Shown here piece after piece: positions 17,369 through 27,590 of a stretch of 64,000 nucleotides of DNA (its first letter is position 1; every line of letters starts with the position of its first letter). Location: positions 930,001 through 994,000 of the forward strand of contig NZ_SWBP01000001.1 of NCBI RefSeq assembly GCF_005116455.1, given 5' to 3'. The position numbers and the translations under genes were made by a program. This DNA comes from Pedobacter cryophilus (GTDB lineage: Bacteria; Bacteroidota; Bacteroidia; Sphingobacteriales; Sphingobacteriaceae). The notes below the pieces were generated by a model. That model was not told the origin of the DNA. It did no database searches and was given only the letters and a program-made list of their open reading frames with translations.

Positions 17369-18394
17369 CTATAAATTTAAATATAATTCAGAAAAATAAT
17401 CGTCTTCTTTGTTTTCTATAGTGAGCTTATATTTTTCCGGATAAGAAAGATCTAAGCGTCTTTTAACATTTACCATTCCTATACCGCCAGTTTGATCTTT
17501 GTTGAGCTTGTTTTTTCTGTTTTTAATGGTAAAAAGCAGTTTGTCTTCAAAAACAGAGATATTGATATGGATAGGATTTTTTTCATCGGTTGCTAAGCCA
17601 TGTTTAAAAGCATTTTCAACAAAAGAAATAAGAATTAAAGGTAAAATATGTTGATGATGAATTTGCCCTTCCACCTCTAAAATTACATGTGCATTTCCTC
17701 TAAATCTTAACTTTTGAAGTTCTATGTAGCTTTTTAAATAGGTAATTTCTTTTTCTAAAGAAACTCGGCTATCGTTACTTTCATATAGCATGTAGCGCAT
17801 AATTTCCGAAAGCTTTAAAATAGCATCAGGCGTGGCATCAGATTTTTGATAAGCCAAAGAGTAGATGTTGTTTAACGAATTGAATAAGAAATGGGGGTTA
17901 ATTTGCGATTTTAAAAAGGCTAATTCGGCGGTTAAGCTTTGTTTTTCTAAATCAGATTTTTCTCGTTCATTAAAAAACCAATCGACAGTAAATTTATAAA
18001 CGGTACTTAAAAAAATGAAGAATCCGTTGGTTACAAAAGTGCTGATTAAGGTTTGAGAAGAAGAACCAAAAAGCATTACCTTATCCTTGGCAATCATTTT
18101 TAAGCCACTTAATTCATGCATATAAAACATAAAACCATATTTAATGGCTACAAAAGAAATCACAATAACGAGGCAAGCCAGCATCCACATAAAGAATTTG
18201 CGTTTGTCTAACGTTATTGGAATAATTAAATAAAGGTTGGTGTAAAATATTAAAACGTTGAGTAAGGAAAGGCCTATAAATAAAATGTATATGCCATTGC
18301 TGGAATTAAACCCGGCGGTAGCGGCAAAAGTAAATATAGTAATGAGGAAAGCCCAAACTATGGTATGCAATAAAAACTTTTGTACACTCGTCAT
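17369..18394 (-). CDS. LytS/YehU-type sensor histidine kinase
   Basis: 341 aa. Four predicted membrane helices occupy residues 8-145. A short coiled coil precedes the His_kinase domain (PF06580 type) with SQINPHFLFNSLNNIYSLA; the phospho-acceptor is the His of NPHF. An atypical HATPase domain follows (ISFVENAFKHG N-box, TGGIGMVNVKRRL G-box). There is no separate periplasmic sensor domain, so it probably senses membrane-linked cues. Encoded directly upstream of the LytTR regulator and divergent from the small peptide at 18600. Confidence 0.93.
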   Translation of the reverse strand: MTSVQKFLLHTIVWAFLITIFTFAATAGFNSSNGIYILFIGLSLLNVLIFYTNLYLIIPITLDKRKFFMWMLACLVIVISFVAIKYGFMFYMHELSGLKMIAKDKVMLFGSSSQTLISTFVTNGFFIFLSTVYKFTVDWFFNEREKSDLEKQSLTAELAFLKSQINPHFLFNSLNNIYSLAYQKSDATPDAILKLSEIMRYMLYESNDSRVSLEKEITYLKSYIELQKLRFRGNAHVILEVEGQIHHQHILPLILISFVENAFKHGLATDEKNPIHINISVFEDKLLFTIKNRKNKLNKDQTGGIGMVNVKRRLDLSYPEKYKLTIENKEDDYFSELYLNL

Positions 18395-18599
18395 GTCTTA
18401 AAATTAGCTGAAGAAATATTTTGCCTAGTGATATTTAGACCAACCGTCTTTTTTTATCTACCAATTGGCTTAAAAAAGGATAATTGTCGCTCATCGCCAT
18501 AAAATCCCGTTTGTCTTTAAATAATTGCCATTGGTCTAATAGATTTTAATAGCCTAAAAATAAACTGAATCTTTGATCATCAAATTAAAACAAAATATC

Positions 18600-18800
18600 A
18601 TGAAAAAGTTATCTACTTCTGTTTCTCCATTTTTAATGATGATTATTCCGGTAATTTTATTTGTTGGATTATCATTAGCGGGAACGGAAAATCAATCTCA
18701 AGAAGAATTTAGTGGTAATAGTTTATCGGTAAAAAATGCTACTACCACTATGGTAAAAGTAGGAGAGCAGTCTCTTATGCGTTTCTTATTAAGAAAATAA
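18600..18800 (+). CDS. Small secreted or membrane peptide, unknown
   Basis: 66 aa from the ATG at 18600; an upstream TTG frame start is less plausible. A positively charged start is followed by a single hydrophobic stretch (PFLMMIIPVILFVGLSLAG, residues 10-28) that could be a signal peptide or anchor. A short polar tail ends in MRFLLRK. It lies divergent from the LytS/LytTR-type pair across a 205-bp gap, which makes it a plausible target of that pair, by position only. No family is recognised. Confidence 0.55.
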   Translation: MKKLSTSVSPFLMMIIPVILFVGLSLAGTENQSQEEFSGNSLSVKNATTTMVKVGEQSLMRFLLRK

Positions 18801-18840
18801 GGACGTTTTATCCATTTTAGGGAAATAGAAAAAGCTAATT

Positions 18841-19296
18841 TTATTGCTTAAATTGTGTTTCATAAATTTTGATCCACTCTTCTACAGATATTTTTCCTGC
18901 TAATTCTCCAATTAACTCATAAGGTATTTCATTTAATTTTTTAAATCTAATACAGCTTTTACCCATATCTAATTTAGTTTTACAATGTTTTGGGTATTCA
19001 TTCATAAACCAATCCATAAGTATTGTATTGGCATATATTCCCATATGATAAATAGCTACAAAATGCTTTTGCGAAGCAATAGCTAAAAAAGGTAAGGGTA
19101 GTTTGGTATCACAATGATAACCATTTGGGTATATAGAATGTGGAACTACATAGCCTATCATGCCATAATTAATGGTCTCCTCAAATCCTTTAGGGATGTT
19201 CTTAATAATTACCTCTCGCAATTTACTCATCACCTGTTTTCTTTCATCTGGTAATTGCGCAATATAATCTTCGGGTGTTTCTGCTGATAGTTGCAT
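18841..19296 (-). CDS. DUF1801 (YdhG-like) domain protein
   Basis: 151 aa with the DUF1801 pattern: an N-terminal 'TPEDYIAQLPDERKQVMSKLREVI' helix, 'FEETINYGMIGY', 'LPFLAIASQKHFVAIYHMG', and the C-terminal 'LDMGKSCIRFKKLNEIPYELIGEL'. Members adopt a small alpha/beta fold and are found in bacteria as single genes. The biochemical role is unknown; iron-related and phospho-binding roles have been suggested for relatives. The gene is separated from nrdJ by the terminator at 19342-19370. Confidence 0.88.
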   Translation of the reverse strand: MQLSAETPEDYIAQLPDERKQVMSKLREVIIKNIPKGFEETINYGMIGYVVPHSIYPNGYHCDTKLPLPFLAIASQKHFVAIYHMGIYANTILMDWFMNEYPKHCKTKLDMGKSCIRFKKLNEIPYELIGELAGKISVEEWIKIYETQFKQ

Positions 19297-19341
19297 AGTA
19301 ATAGGTTTAGCTTTCTTTAGTCAAATAATTAATAATTCAAA

Positions 19342-19370
19342 AGCCCTGCATTTTAATCAAATGCAGGGCT
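19342..19370 (-). terminator. Terminator of the ribonucleotide reductase gene
   Basis: A 12-bp perfect stem, AGCCCTGCATTT with AAATGCAGGGCT around a 5-nt loop, is followed on the minus strand by TTTTG. It lies 27 bp after the nrdJ stop. The other strand also has a T-rich flank. Confidence 0.8.
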
Positions 19371-19396
19371 AATCTTTTTATTTTAAAGCTCAATTA

Positions 19397-22300
19397 TTAA
19401 GAGCAGCCCATACTAGTTCCGCAATTTAAACACTTGTAACAAGTGCCAGATCTAATGGTAGTATGCCCGCAATTGCTACATGCCGGAGCATCAGATTGTG
19501 CACCCATAGATAAGTCAAAAGTTTGTCCTTTTACAGTTGCTTGTGCTGTTACCGTTTTTTTCTCAGCAACGGGTTGGTAAACATTAGTTACATCAGGGTT
19601 CACATCACTGTCTTGCATTTGTGGGTTGCCAGTTACAGCTTGTTGTTCTGTAATTACATGCACTAAATCTGTGCGGTTTAAATAATCATAACCCAACATT
19701 CTAAAGATGTAATCGATTATAGAAGTCGCAGATTTGATATTTTCATGTCCAACTACCATTCCGGCTGGTTCAAAACGAGTGAAGGTAAATTTCTCTACGT
19801 ATTCTTCTAAAGGCACTCCGTATTGTAAACCAACAGAAACTGCAATAGCAAAACAGTTCATTAATGAGCGGAAAGTAGCACCTTCTTTGTGCATGTCTAC
19901 AAATATTTCTCCTAAAGTTCCGTCGCCATATTCACCAGTTCTTACAAATACGGTTTGTCCGTCAATGCTTGCCTTTTGAGTAAAGCCTCTACGTTTGGCT
20001 GGTAATACTTTTTTCTGTACCACTCTAGATAGCTGACGCATAAAGCTGGTATCTTCTGAACGTTGTAAAATAGCATTTGCTGCTTCTAAAACTTGCTCTG
20101 GTGTTAAGTCGCTTAATTTTAATTCTGCTGCTTTTCCTAAAACCTCTTCAACGGTATCTAACTTCTCTTCTTTAGTATCAGATTTGGTAGATAGTGGCTG
20201 AGATAATTTACACCCATCGCGGTAAAGCGCATTGGCTTTTAAACCTAAGCTCCATGATAATTCATAACTTTCTTTAATCTCTTCTACTTTAGCTTCGTTT
20301 GGAAGGTTAATGGTTTTAGAAATTGCTCCCGAAAGGAAAGGTTGTGCCGCAGCCATCATTTTAATGTGACCATGTGCGTGAATATATCTTACGCCTTTTG
20401 CGCCGTTTTTATTAGCACAATCAAAAATTGGATAATGCGCTTCTTTTAAGAAAGGCGCACCTTCAATGGTCATGGTGCCACAAATAAATTCATTTGCCTC
20501 GGCAATTTGTTGGCGATTAAAACCTAATGCTCTTAAAACATTAAAGTCTGGCGCATTGTATTGCTCGGCTTTAAAGCCTAAACGTTGTAAACAATCTTCA
20601 CCTAATGTCCAAACGTTAAAAGCAAAGCCAATTTCAAAAGCAGAAACAATGGCTTTATCTAAGCTTTCTAAATCAGCTTCGGTAAAACCTTTTGATCTTA
20701 AACTATCTGGATTTACATGTGGAGCACCTTTTATAGTGGCAGATCCTTTAGCGTAATTAACGATGGTTTCAATTTCGTCTTCATTGTATTTTAAATTTCT
20801 TAAGGCCGCAGGAACCGCTTGATTAATAATTTTGAAATACCCCCCGCCAGATAATTTTTTAAATTTTACTAAGGCAAAATCTGGTTCAATACCTGTAGTA
20901 TCGCAATCCATTACCAAACCAATAGTTCCGGTTGGGGCAATTACCGTAGTTTGTGCATTACGGTAACCGTATTTTTCGCCCATTTCTACTGCTTTATCCC
21001 AAGCATTACATGCAGCAGATAATAAGTAATCAGGACAAGTTTTTTGATCAATTCCCGGAGGCAGAATTTCTAAACCTTCGTAAGCATCTGTGGCGTTATA
21101 TGCTGCATAACGGTGGTTACGCATTACTTTTAACATACTTTCTTTATTTTCTTGATACTTGCCAAAAGTACCCAACTCTCTAGCTATTTCTGCCGAAGTT
21201 GAATACGCAGTACCCGTCATAATTGCGGTAATGGCCCCACCAATCGCCCTGGCTTTATCGCTATCATAAGGAATGCCTGCAACCATTAACATAGATCCTA
21301 AGTTGGCATAACCTAAACCCAAAGTTCTATAATCATAAGATAATTGAGCAACTTCTTTAGATGGGAATTGAGCCATCAAAACAGAAATTTCTAATACGGT
21401 TGTCCAAATACGGCAGGTGTGTTCAAAACCTTTAACATCAAAAATCAGCGTTTTTAAATCGAAGAAGTGACGTAAGTTGATAGAAGCCAAATTACATGCG
21501 GTGTTGTCTAAAAACATATACTCAGAACAAGGGTTAGAAGCATTTATTCTTCCTCCCGCTGGGCAAGTATGCCATTCGTTAATGGTGGTATCATATTGTA
21601 CTCCAGGATCGGCGCAAGCCCAAGCTGCAAATGCAATATCGTCCCATAGTTTATTGGCATCAATGGTTCTTAATCTTCTACCATCAGAACGGGCTGTTAA
21701 ATCCCAGCCTTTTCCTTCTTCTAAGGCTTTAAAAAATGTGTTTGGGATACGAACTGAATTATTAGAGTTTTGCCCTGATACCGTTCTATAAGCTTCGCCT
21801 TCGTAATCTGAGGCATAACCAGCCGCAATTAAAGCAGCTACTTTTTTCTCTTCTTCTACTTTCCAGTTTACAAAACTTTCAATTTCTGGGTGATCTAAAT
21901 CTAAACACACCATTTTGGCGGCTCTTCTGGTTGTACCACCAGATTTGATGGCTCCTGCTGCTCTGTCTCCAATTTTAAGGAAAGACATTAAGCCAGATGA
22001 GTAACCACCACCAGATAGTTTTTCGCTTTCGCCACGAATACGAGAGAAATTGGTTCCTACACCAGAACCGTATTTGAAAATACGAGCTTCACGCACCCAA
22101 AGATCCATAATTCCACCTTCGTTTACCAAATCATCTTCTACAGATAAAATAAAGCAAGCATGTGGTTGTGGGCGTTCGTATGCTGAGGTTGATTTTTCTA
22201 ATTTTTCGGTAATTGGATCAACATAATAATGACCTTGTGGGCCGCCGGTGATACCGTAAGAGCTATGTAAGCCAGTATTAAACCATTGCGGAGAATTTGG

Positions 22301-22714
22301 CGCTGCTAATTGTCCAACTATGGTGTAAACCAATTCATCGTAAAATATTTGAGCATCTTTTGGTGTAGCGAAATAGCCATAACGCTCTCCCCATGTTCTC
22401 CAGCAATTTGCCATACGATGCGCAACTTGCTTAATGCTTTTTTCTGAACCTGTAGTTCCATCAGCTTGTGGAACCCCTGCTTTTCTAAAATATTTTTGTG
22501 CTAAAATATCAGTAGCAACTTGAGACCAAGTATTTGGGACTTCTACATCATTCATTTCAAAAACCGCATCTCCTGATGGATTTCTGATGACCGAGGATCT
22601 TTTGTCGTACGTAAAAAGGTCATAAACGCTTTTTCCCTCTTTACTAAAATGGCGCTGAAATTGTAAGCCTTTTCCGGCGTCTTTAACGGCTTTGTTTGCA
22701 GAAGATTTTCCCAT
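19397..22714 (-). CDS. nrdJ: Adenosylcobalamin-dependent (class II) ribonucleotide reductase
   Basis: 1105 aa. Makes deoxynucleotides using a B12-generated thiyl radical, independent of oxygen. The class II hallmarks are present: the active-site block [19 protein letters not shown], '[19 protein letters not shown]', and a C-terminal Cys-rich tail with [17 protein letters not shown] and a final CGTSMGC, which provides the redox shuttle thiols. Length is typical of the long NrdJ form with a large C-terminal extension. No cobalamin riboswitch is visible upstream; instead there are two DnaA-box-like sites (22813-22899). Confidence 0.94.
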   Translation of the reverse strand: MGKSSANKAVKDAGKGLQFQRHFSKEGKSVYDLFTYDKRSSVIRNPSGDAVFEMNDVEVPNTWSQVATDILAQKYFRKAGVPQADGTTGSEKSIKQVAHRMANCWRTWGERYGYFATPKDAQIFYDELVYTIVGQLAAPNSPQWFNTGLHSSYGITGGPQGHYYVDPITEKLEKSTSAYERPQPHACFILSVEDDLVNEGGIMDLWVREARIFKYGSGVGTNFSRIRGESEKLSGGGYSSGLMSFLKIGDRAAGAIKSGGTTRRAAKMVCLDLDHPEIESFVNWKVEEEKKVAALIAAGYASDYEGEAYRTVSGQNSNNSVRIPNTFFKALEEGKGWDLTARSDGRRLRTIDANKLWDDIAFAAWACADPGVQYDTTINEWHTCPAGGRINASNPCSEYMFLDNTACNLASINLRHFFDLKTLIFDVKGFEHTCRIWTTVLEISVLMAQFPSKEVAQLSYDYRTLGLGYANLGSMLMVAGIPYDSDKARAIGGAITAIMTGTAYSTSAEIARELGTFGKYQENKESMLKVMRNHRYAAYNATDAYEGLEILPPGIDQKTCPDYLLSAACNAWDKAVEMGEKYGYRNAQTTVIAPTGTIGLVMDCDTTGIEPDFALVKFKKLSGGGYFKIINQAVPAALRNLKYNEDEIETIVNYAKGSATIKGAPHVNPDSLRSKGFTEADLESLDKAIVSAFEIGFAFNVWTLGEDCLQRLGFKAEQYNAPDFNVLRALGFNRQQIAEANEFICGTMTIEGAPFLKEAHYPIFDCANKNGAKGVRYIHAHGHIKMMAAAQPFLSGAISKTINLPNEAKVEEIKESYELSWSLGLKANALYRDGCKLSQPLSTKSDTKEEKLDTVEEVLGKAAELKLSDLTPEQVLEAANAILQRSEDTSFMRQLSRVVQKKVLPAKRRGFTQKASIDGQTVFVRTGEYGDGTLGEIFVDMHKEGATFRSLMNCFAIAVSVGLQYGVPLEEYVEKFTFTRFEPAGMVVGHENIKSATSIIDYIFRMLGYDYLNRTDLVHVITEQQAVTGNPQMQDSDVNPDVTNVYQPVAEKKTVTAQATVKGQTFDLSMGAQSDAPACSNCGHTTIRSGTCYKCLNCGTSMGCS

Positions 22715-22812
22715 TGTTGCTAATGATTTTAATTGTTGATCTAATTTAACTAAAAAAACTTTAAGGGTTTTTGATCAAATTTAATTTCCTAGATGATACA
22801 GTTGGTTTGTAG

Positions 22813-22899
22813 TTTTCCACAGCGATGGGGATAAAATTTAACTGTAACATTTTTTTGCTGTCAGGGATTTGATTTTCAGCAATTTATAGGTGTGGATAA
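22813..22899. promoter_or_regulatory. Two DnaA-box-like sites upstream of nrdJ
   Basis: TTTTCCACA at 22813-22821 (one mismatch) and a perfect TTATCCACA on the opposite strand at 22891-22899 (read as TGTGGATAA) face each other 69 bp apart. They lie 99-185 bp upstream of the nrdJ ATG. DnaA controls nrdAB in E. coli, so a similar link between replication initiation and dNTP supply is possible here. The remaining gap to pyk holds nothing else besides the terminator. Confidence 0.5.
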
Positions 22900-23012
22900 C
22901 TAAAAAAAATTGAATCTTATCACTTTAATGATAGATTTTTTTAAGGATAGAAGAGCGGTTAATTCAAGCGTAATTTTATTGGTTTTTGTGTCCCTAAAAA
23001 CAGGTAGAAACA

Positions 23013-23047
23013 AAAAAATCCCAATCGTTTAAAATTGGGATTTTTTG
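23013..23047 (-). terminator. Terminator of pyk
   Basis: AAAAAATCCCAAT pairs with ATTGGGATTTTTT around an 8-nt loop, 19 bp after the pyk stop. Both flanks are A/T tracts, so it can work in both directions. Confidence 0.85.
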
Positions 23048-23065
23048 TTTTATTGAAATAGATTC

Positions 23066-24496
23066 TTATTCTATCACACTTACTTTAATCATGTTGGTTT
23101 TTCCTTTCTTTTCGATCGGAATTGCTGCTGTATTAATTACAACATCACCAGATTCAATAATTTTTTCGGCTTTTAAAATTTTATTTACTTCACTAATGGT
23201 TTTATCAGTACTGTCAAACTTATCGTAATAAAAACCTTTTACGCCCCATAATAAACTCAAGGTGTTTAATAAATTACGGTTTGAGGTGAAAATATAAGTC
23301 CCTGCTTTTGGTCTGTGACTACAAATTTGAAAAGCGGTATAACCAGAAGAAGTCATAGAGATTATTCCTGCGGCGTTGGTTTTATCAGCTAAAAATACAG
23401 CAGAGCTACAAACTGCATCAGCCATGTAAGTGGCACAGGTTTCGTCTAATTCTTTTTCTTTGTAATAAGGGTAAGAAGTGCTTTCTACGTGGTGAATAAT
23501 TTTGCTCATCGTTTCAATAACAATTAAAGGAAACTCACCAACAGATGTTTCTCCACTTAACATTACCGCATCAGCACCATCTAAAACAGAGTTAGCCACA
23601 TCATTTACCTCGGCTCTTGTTGGGCGAGGTGTAGTAATCATGCTTTCTAACATTTGCGTAGCAACAATTACTGGTTTAGAAGCAATGTTACATTTTTTAG
23701 CAATCATTTTTTGTAAAACCGGCACTTCTTCTAAAGGCATTTCAACCCCAAGGTCTCCACGGGCAACCATTACGCCATCAGTTACTTCAATAATAGCGTC
23801 AATGTTGTCAATTGCTTCTGGTTTTTCAATTTTAGCAATTACTCTAGCTGTTTTTCCGCTTCTACTGATGATGCGCTTAAGATCAATAATATCTTCGGCA
23901 GTACGTACAAAAGATAAACCAATCCATTCTACATCATTTTCTAAAGCAAAATCTAAATTGATTAAATCTTCTTCTGTTAAAGATGGGATAGAAACTTTTG
24001 TGTTTGGAAGATTTACACCTTTTCTGCTGGTTAATACACCACCATGTACTACTTCACAAATTACAGTGTCTTTTCTGTTGGTTTCTATTACTTTCAATTG
24101 TAATTTTCCATCATCCAACAAAATAATTTCACCTGCTTTTACATCTTGTGGGAAGGTGCTGTAAGTGATGTAAATTTGGTTATCATCGCCAATGCACTCT
24201 TGAGTAGTAATTTTAACTTGTGTACCGTTAATAAGATTGATACCCCCATCTTTTACTAAACCAATTCTAATTTTTGGTCCTTGTAAATCTGCTAAAATGC
24301 CAATATTGGTTTTATATTTTTGGTTAATTTCTCTAATGGTATTGATTACTTGTTGGTGATCTTCTTGTTTACCATGAGAAAAATTTAATCTACAAACGTC
24401 AACGCCAGCCTTAATTAAAGATAATAATACGTCTTTATTGGAAGAAGCTGGACCAAGAGTTGCTACAATCTTGGTTTTTTTCTGAATAATTTTCAT
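23066..24496 (-). CDS. pyk: Pyruvate kinase
   Basis: 476 aa; converts phosphoenolpyruvate and ADP to pyruvate and ATP. Seen are the N-terminal TKIVATLGPASSN, the 'RLNFSHGK' block, the active-site signature IAKIEKPEAIDNIDAIIE, the Mg-binding MVARGDLGVEMP, and 'KPVIVATQMLESMI TTPRPTRAEV'. The C-terminal allosteric domain is present (about 350-476). It heads a minus-strand pair with the IPExxVDY gene upstream, the usual Bacteroidota neighbourhood pyk / IPExxVDY / acpP. Confidence 0.97.
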   Translation of the reverse strand: MKIIQKKTKIVATLGPASSNKDVLLSLIKAGVDVCRLNFSHGKQEDHQQVINTIREINQKYKTNIGILADLQGPKIRIGLVKDGGINLINGTQVKITTQECIGDDNQIYITYSTFPQDVKAGEIILLDDGKLQLKVIETNRKDTVICEVVHGGVLTSRKGVNLPNTKVSIPSLTEEDLINLDFALENDVEWIGLSFVRTAEDIIDLKRIISRSGKTARVIAKIEKPEAIDNIDAIIEVTDGVMVARGDLGVEMPLEEVPVLQKMIAKKCNIASKPVIVATQMLESMITTPRPTRAEVNDVANSVLDGADAVMLSGETSVGEFPLIVIETMSKIIHHVESTSYPYYKEKELDETCATYMADAVCSSAVFLADKTNAAGIISMTSSGYTAFQICSHRPKAGTYIFTSNRNLLNTLSLLWGVKGFYYDKFDSTDKTISEVNKILKAEKIIESGDVVINTAAIPIEKKGKTNMIKVSVIE

Positions 24497-24592
24497 ATAT
24501 TTTTTTGGATCTATTGGTTCAATTTTAAAATTCTAAAATTTCGAATTTGCAAGCCAAAAGTAGTGTATTTTTAACACGAAGTCAAGCGGCTT

Positions 24593-25009
24593 TTAAAAAA
24601 GCAGATTTTCTCTTGATTTTAATCTTTCAGGATTAAGCTCTACAACAGCTTGAATATCTTTAACTAATTTAAGCCTGCTTAAGAAGAATTCTAGGTCTTC
24701 TTCATCAATAAAATCTTTAATCAGGATGAAATAATCAGCCTCTTTCATCTCTGGAATTAAAAAACCTTCTGAACCTTTATTCGCAATTAAAAAAAATTCG
24801 CACTCACTATTTGAGGGGCGATGTACGTATTTAGAAAAATATTTTGAGGCTATTCCTTTAAAATTTACAATTAAATCTTCGGTTTTTCTGAAATCAGTTT
24901 CTGTGAATTTATTGATGTTAAAGCATAATCTATAGTCTTTTAGCTGTGAGGTCACCGCAATCAATATGAAATCGAAATCAAGTTCTAATTTTAAAAATTT
25001 CTTAATCAA
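24593..25009 (-). CDS. IPExxVDY family protein
   Basis: 138 aa, a Bacteroidota-specific family named after its central motif, which reads IPEMKEADYF here (Ala in place of Val). No ATG exists in frame upstream, and the family's N-terminus (KKFLKLELDFDF) begins right at the TTG at 25009, so a TTG start is chosen. It is probably cytosolic, with mixed alpha/beta content and no membrane segment. It lies between pyk and acpP as in other members of the phylum. The function is unknown. Confidence 0.82.
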   Translation of the reverse strand: MIKKFLKLELDFDFILIAVTSQLKDYRLCFNINKFTETDFRKTEDLIVNFKGIASKYFSKYVHRPSNSECEFFLIANKGSEGFLIPEMKEADYFILIKDFIDEEDLEFFLSRLKLVKDIQAVVELNPERLKSRENLLF

Positions 25010-25093
25010 GATAATAAAGTTTAATTTAGACCACCAAAAATATCTATAAATGCTGTTAATTGTCGAACCAAAATTAGATCAAAAACAAAAAGG

Positions 25094-25124
25094 TTTGATA
25101 TTTAATAGAATTTATTTTTCTTTG
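25094..25124 (+). promoter_or_regulatory. Promoter of acpP-fabF
   Basis: A TTTG -33 element (25094-25097) and a -7-like TTTCTTTG (25117-25124, one mismatch to TAnnTTTG) are separated by the ideal 19 nt. The start would be about 25 nt before the acpP ATG. Confidence 0.6.
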
Positions 25125-25156
25125 CACAGAAATATTTAACCCTTAATAATAGAATT

Positions 25157-25393
25157 ATGTCTGATATCGCTTCAAGAGTAAAAGCAATTATCGTTGAAAA
25201 ACTAGGTGTAGACGAAGGTGAAGTAACGCCAGAGGCTTCTTTCACTAACGATTTAGGTGCTGACTCGTTAGACACCGTTGAGTTAATCATGGAATTTGAG
25301 AAAGAATTCAACGTTGCTATCCCAGACGATCAAGCTGAAACCATCAGCACTGTTGGTCAAGCCATCACTTATTTGGAAAAAAACGTAAAGTAA
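25157..25393 (+). CDS. acpP: Acyl carrier protein
   Basis: 78-aa acidic four-helix carrier for fatty-acid synthesis. The phosphopantetheine Ser lies in the [10 protein letters not shown] motif (Ser near residue 37). Helix 3/4 sequence '[21 protein letters not shown]' is standard. Twenty bases separate it from fabF, so they form an operon. Confidence 0.97.
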   Translation: MSDIASRVKAIIVEKLGVDEGEVTPEASFTNDLGADSLDTVELIMEFEKEFNVAIPDDQAETISTVGQAITYLEKNVK

Positions 25394-25412
25394 TTATTGC
25401 TTAGTTTAATAA

Positions 25413-26666
25413 ATGGAGCTTAAAAGAGTTGTAGTAACAGGATTAGGTGCGCTTACTCCAATCGGTAAAACTGTCCCAGAATATTGGGAAGGTTTGATGA
25501 ATGGGGTGAGCGGTGCTGCTCCTATTACGCGTTTTGATACAGAGAAATTCAAAACAAAGTTTGCATGTGAAGTCAAAAACTTTGTAGCTGAAGATTACCT
25601 TGAAAAAAAGGAAGCTCGAAAAATAGATCCATTTGTTCAGTACGCATTAGTTTCTACTGAAGAGGCTGTAAAAGATGCAGGATTGGATTTCGAGACATTG
25701 AACACCAATAGAATTGGTGTGATTTGGGGTTCGGGAATTGGTGGTTTAAAAACTTTTTTAGATGAAATAATGATTTTTGCCAAAGGCGATGGAACGCCGA
25801 GGTTAAATCCATTCTTCATTCCTAAAATGATTATAGACATTGCTCCGGGTCATATTTCTATGAAATATGGATTAAGAGGACCAAATTTCTCTTGTGTATC
25901 TGCTTGTGCTTCTTCTACAAATGCCCTTATTGATGCCTTCACTTACATTAGATTAGGAAAAGCAGATATTATTGTATCTGGTGGATCTGAAGCGATATTA
26001 AATGAAGCGGGAATAGGTGGTTTTAATGCCATGCATGCCCTTTCTACCAGAAATGATGATCCACAAACGGCTTCACGCCCTTTTGATAAAGACCGAGATG
26101 GTTTTGTTGCAGGCGAAGGTGCGGGGACTATTATTTTAGAAAGTTTGGAGCATGCCAAAGCCCGTGGGGCAAAAATTTATGCCGAAATAGTTGGTGGCGG
26201 CATGAGTGCTGATGCTAACCACATCACAGCTCCTCATCCAGAAGGATTGGGCGCAAGATTAGTGATGCAATCTGCCTTAGATGATGCAGGCTTAACCACT
26301 GCTGATATTGATTACATCAATGTACACGGCACTTCTACTCCCTTAGGTGATATCAGCGAAACAAAAGCTATTGGAACTCTTTTTGGGGATGATGCTTATC
26401 GCTTAAATATCAGTTCTACTAAATCTATGACCGGCCATTTATTAGGTGCGGCAGGAGCGGTAGAATCTATAGCTTGTATTTTAGCTATTAAAAATGGAAT
26501 AGTACCTCCTACTATTAATCATTTTACAGACGATCCGGCTTTAGATTCTAAACTTAACTTTACTTTTAACAAAGCTCAAAAAAGAGATATTAGAGCAGCT
26601 TTAAGTAATACATTTGGTTTTGGAGGGCATAACGCTTCAGTTATTTTTAAGAAATTTGAAGAATAA
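25413..26666 (+). CDS. fabF: Beta-ketoacyl-ACP synthase II
   Basis: 417-aa condensing enzyme that extends acyl-ACP with malonyl-ACP. Catalytic Cys is in SCVSACASSTNA, and the two His are in VHGTSTPLGD and TGHLLGAAGAVES. The C-terminal SNTFGFGGHNASVIF block is typical. Length fits FabF. It lies in the conserved order acpP-fabF-rnc. Confidence 0.97.
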   Translation: MELKRVVVTGLGALTPIGKTVPEYWEGLMNGVSGAAPITRFDTEKFKTKFACEVKNFVAEDYLEKKEARKIDPFVQYALVSTEEAVKDAGLDFETLNTNRIGVIWGSGIGGLKTFLDEIMIFAKGDGTPRLNPFFIPKMIIDIAPGHISMKYGLRGPNFSCVSACASSTNALIDAFTYIRLGKADIIVSGGSEAILNEAGIGGFNAMHALSTRNDDPQTASRPFDKDRDGFVAGEGAGTIILESLEHAKARGAKIYAEIVGGGMSADANHITAPHPEGLGARLVMQSALDDAGLTTADIDYINVHGTSTPLGDISETKAIGTLFGDDAYRLNISSTKSMTGHLLGAAGAVESIACILAIKNGIVPPTINHFTDDPALDSKLNFTFNKAQKRDIRAALSNTFGFGGHNASVIFKKFEE

Positions 26667-26745
26667 TTTAAACTCCAGTTTAAATTCGAGTGATATTCTA
26701 AATAAACAGATTATATTCGTTTCTATAAACAGAATAAATTACTGA

Positions 26746-27474
26746 ATGCCTTTATCTAGAATTTATAAACTTCATCTCTCCCCAGATAGAAAGTATATTA
26801 AGATATTAAAGAATTTACTAGGCTTTGTGCCCGGTAATTTATCTTTATATAAAATGGCTTTCCGTCATAAATCTGTGGCTACATTTTTAAAAGATAGGGC
26901 TAAAAACAGTAATGAACGCTTAGAATTTTTAGGTGATGCTGTTTTAGGATCTGTAGTTGCCGAAGTATTATTCAAAATTTACCCCTATAAAGACGAAGGT
27001 TTTTTAACCGAAATGCGCTCTAAAATTGTAAGTAGAGTAAATTTGAATCAATTAGCTAGAAAGTTGGGGTTTAATGAATTGGTTGAATTTGATCCAAAAT
27101 CAGTAAACGTAACTTCTAAACAAAGTTCTTTATTAGGCGATGCCTTTGAAGCTTTAATAGGGGCAGTTTACTTAGATAAGGGATATGATTTTACCAAAGA
27201 GTTTTTGTCCCAAAGAATAATTAAGCCACATGTAGATATTCATACTTTAGAATTAACTGAGACTAATTTTAAAAGTAAACTCATAGAATGGTGCCAACGC
27301 CATTCAAAAGACATTTCTTTTGAACCTATTCCTAATGAGGTTGGAGAAAACCTAAAATTATTTACCATTCAGGTATTAATTGATGGGGAAGCAATGGCAT
27401 CTGGAGTTGATTACAGCAAAAAAAATGCAGAGAAATTTGCCGCTGAAAAGACTTGTGAGTTATTGGGGATATAG
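26746..27474 (+). CDS. rnc: Ribonuclease III
   Basis: 242 aa; cleaves double-stranded RNA in rRNA and mRNA processing. The nuclease signature ERLEFLGDAVLG is at about 59-70, with the second acidic cluster in LLGDAFEALIGAVYLD. A C-terminal dsRNA-binding domain starts near 165 (NFKSKLIEWCQRH). The first 30 residues are a short extension, common in this phylum. It ends the acpP-fabF-rnc set. Confidence 0.96.
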   Translation: MPLSRIYKLHLSPDRKYIKILKNLLGFVPGNLSLYKMAFRHKSVATFLKDRAKNSNERLEFLGDAVLGSVVAEVLFKIYPYKDEGFLTEMRSKIVSRVNLNQLARKLGFNELVEFDPKSVNVTSKQSSLLGDAFEALIGAVYLDKGYDFTKEFLSQRIIKPHVDIHTLELTETNFKSKLIEWCQRHSKDISFEPIPNEVGENLKLFTIQVLIDGEAMASGVDYSKKNAEKFAAEKTCELLGI

Positions 27475-27590
27475 AATTGAGTATAGAATCAAGATGTAAG
27501 TATCAAGATATTAGTATCAAGTATCAAGACGGAAGATGTTTGCCCTTTTCTTTATTAAACCCTTTTTAGAAAGCATTGCTGTAATTTAAT

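Noticed and set aside
22715-23012. Cobalamin riboswitch upstream of nrdJ
   Set aside because: No B12-box-like conserved sequence or long structured leader was seen.
23502-24164. 220-aa plus-strand ORF
   Set aside because: Antisense to pyk, Ser/Thr-rich shadow frame with no recognisable domain.
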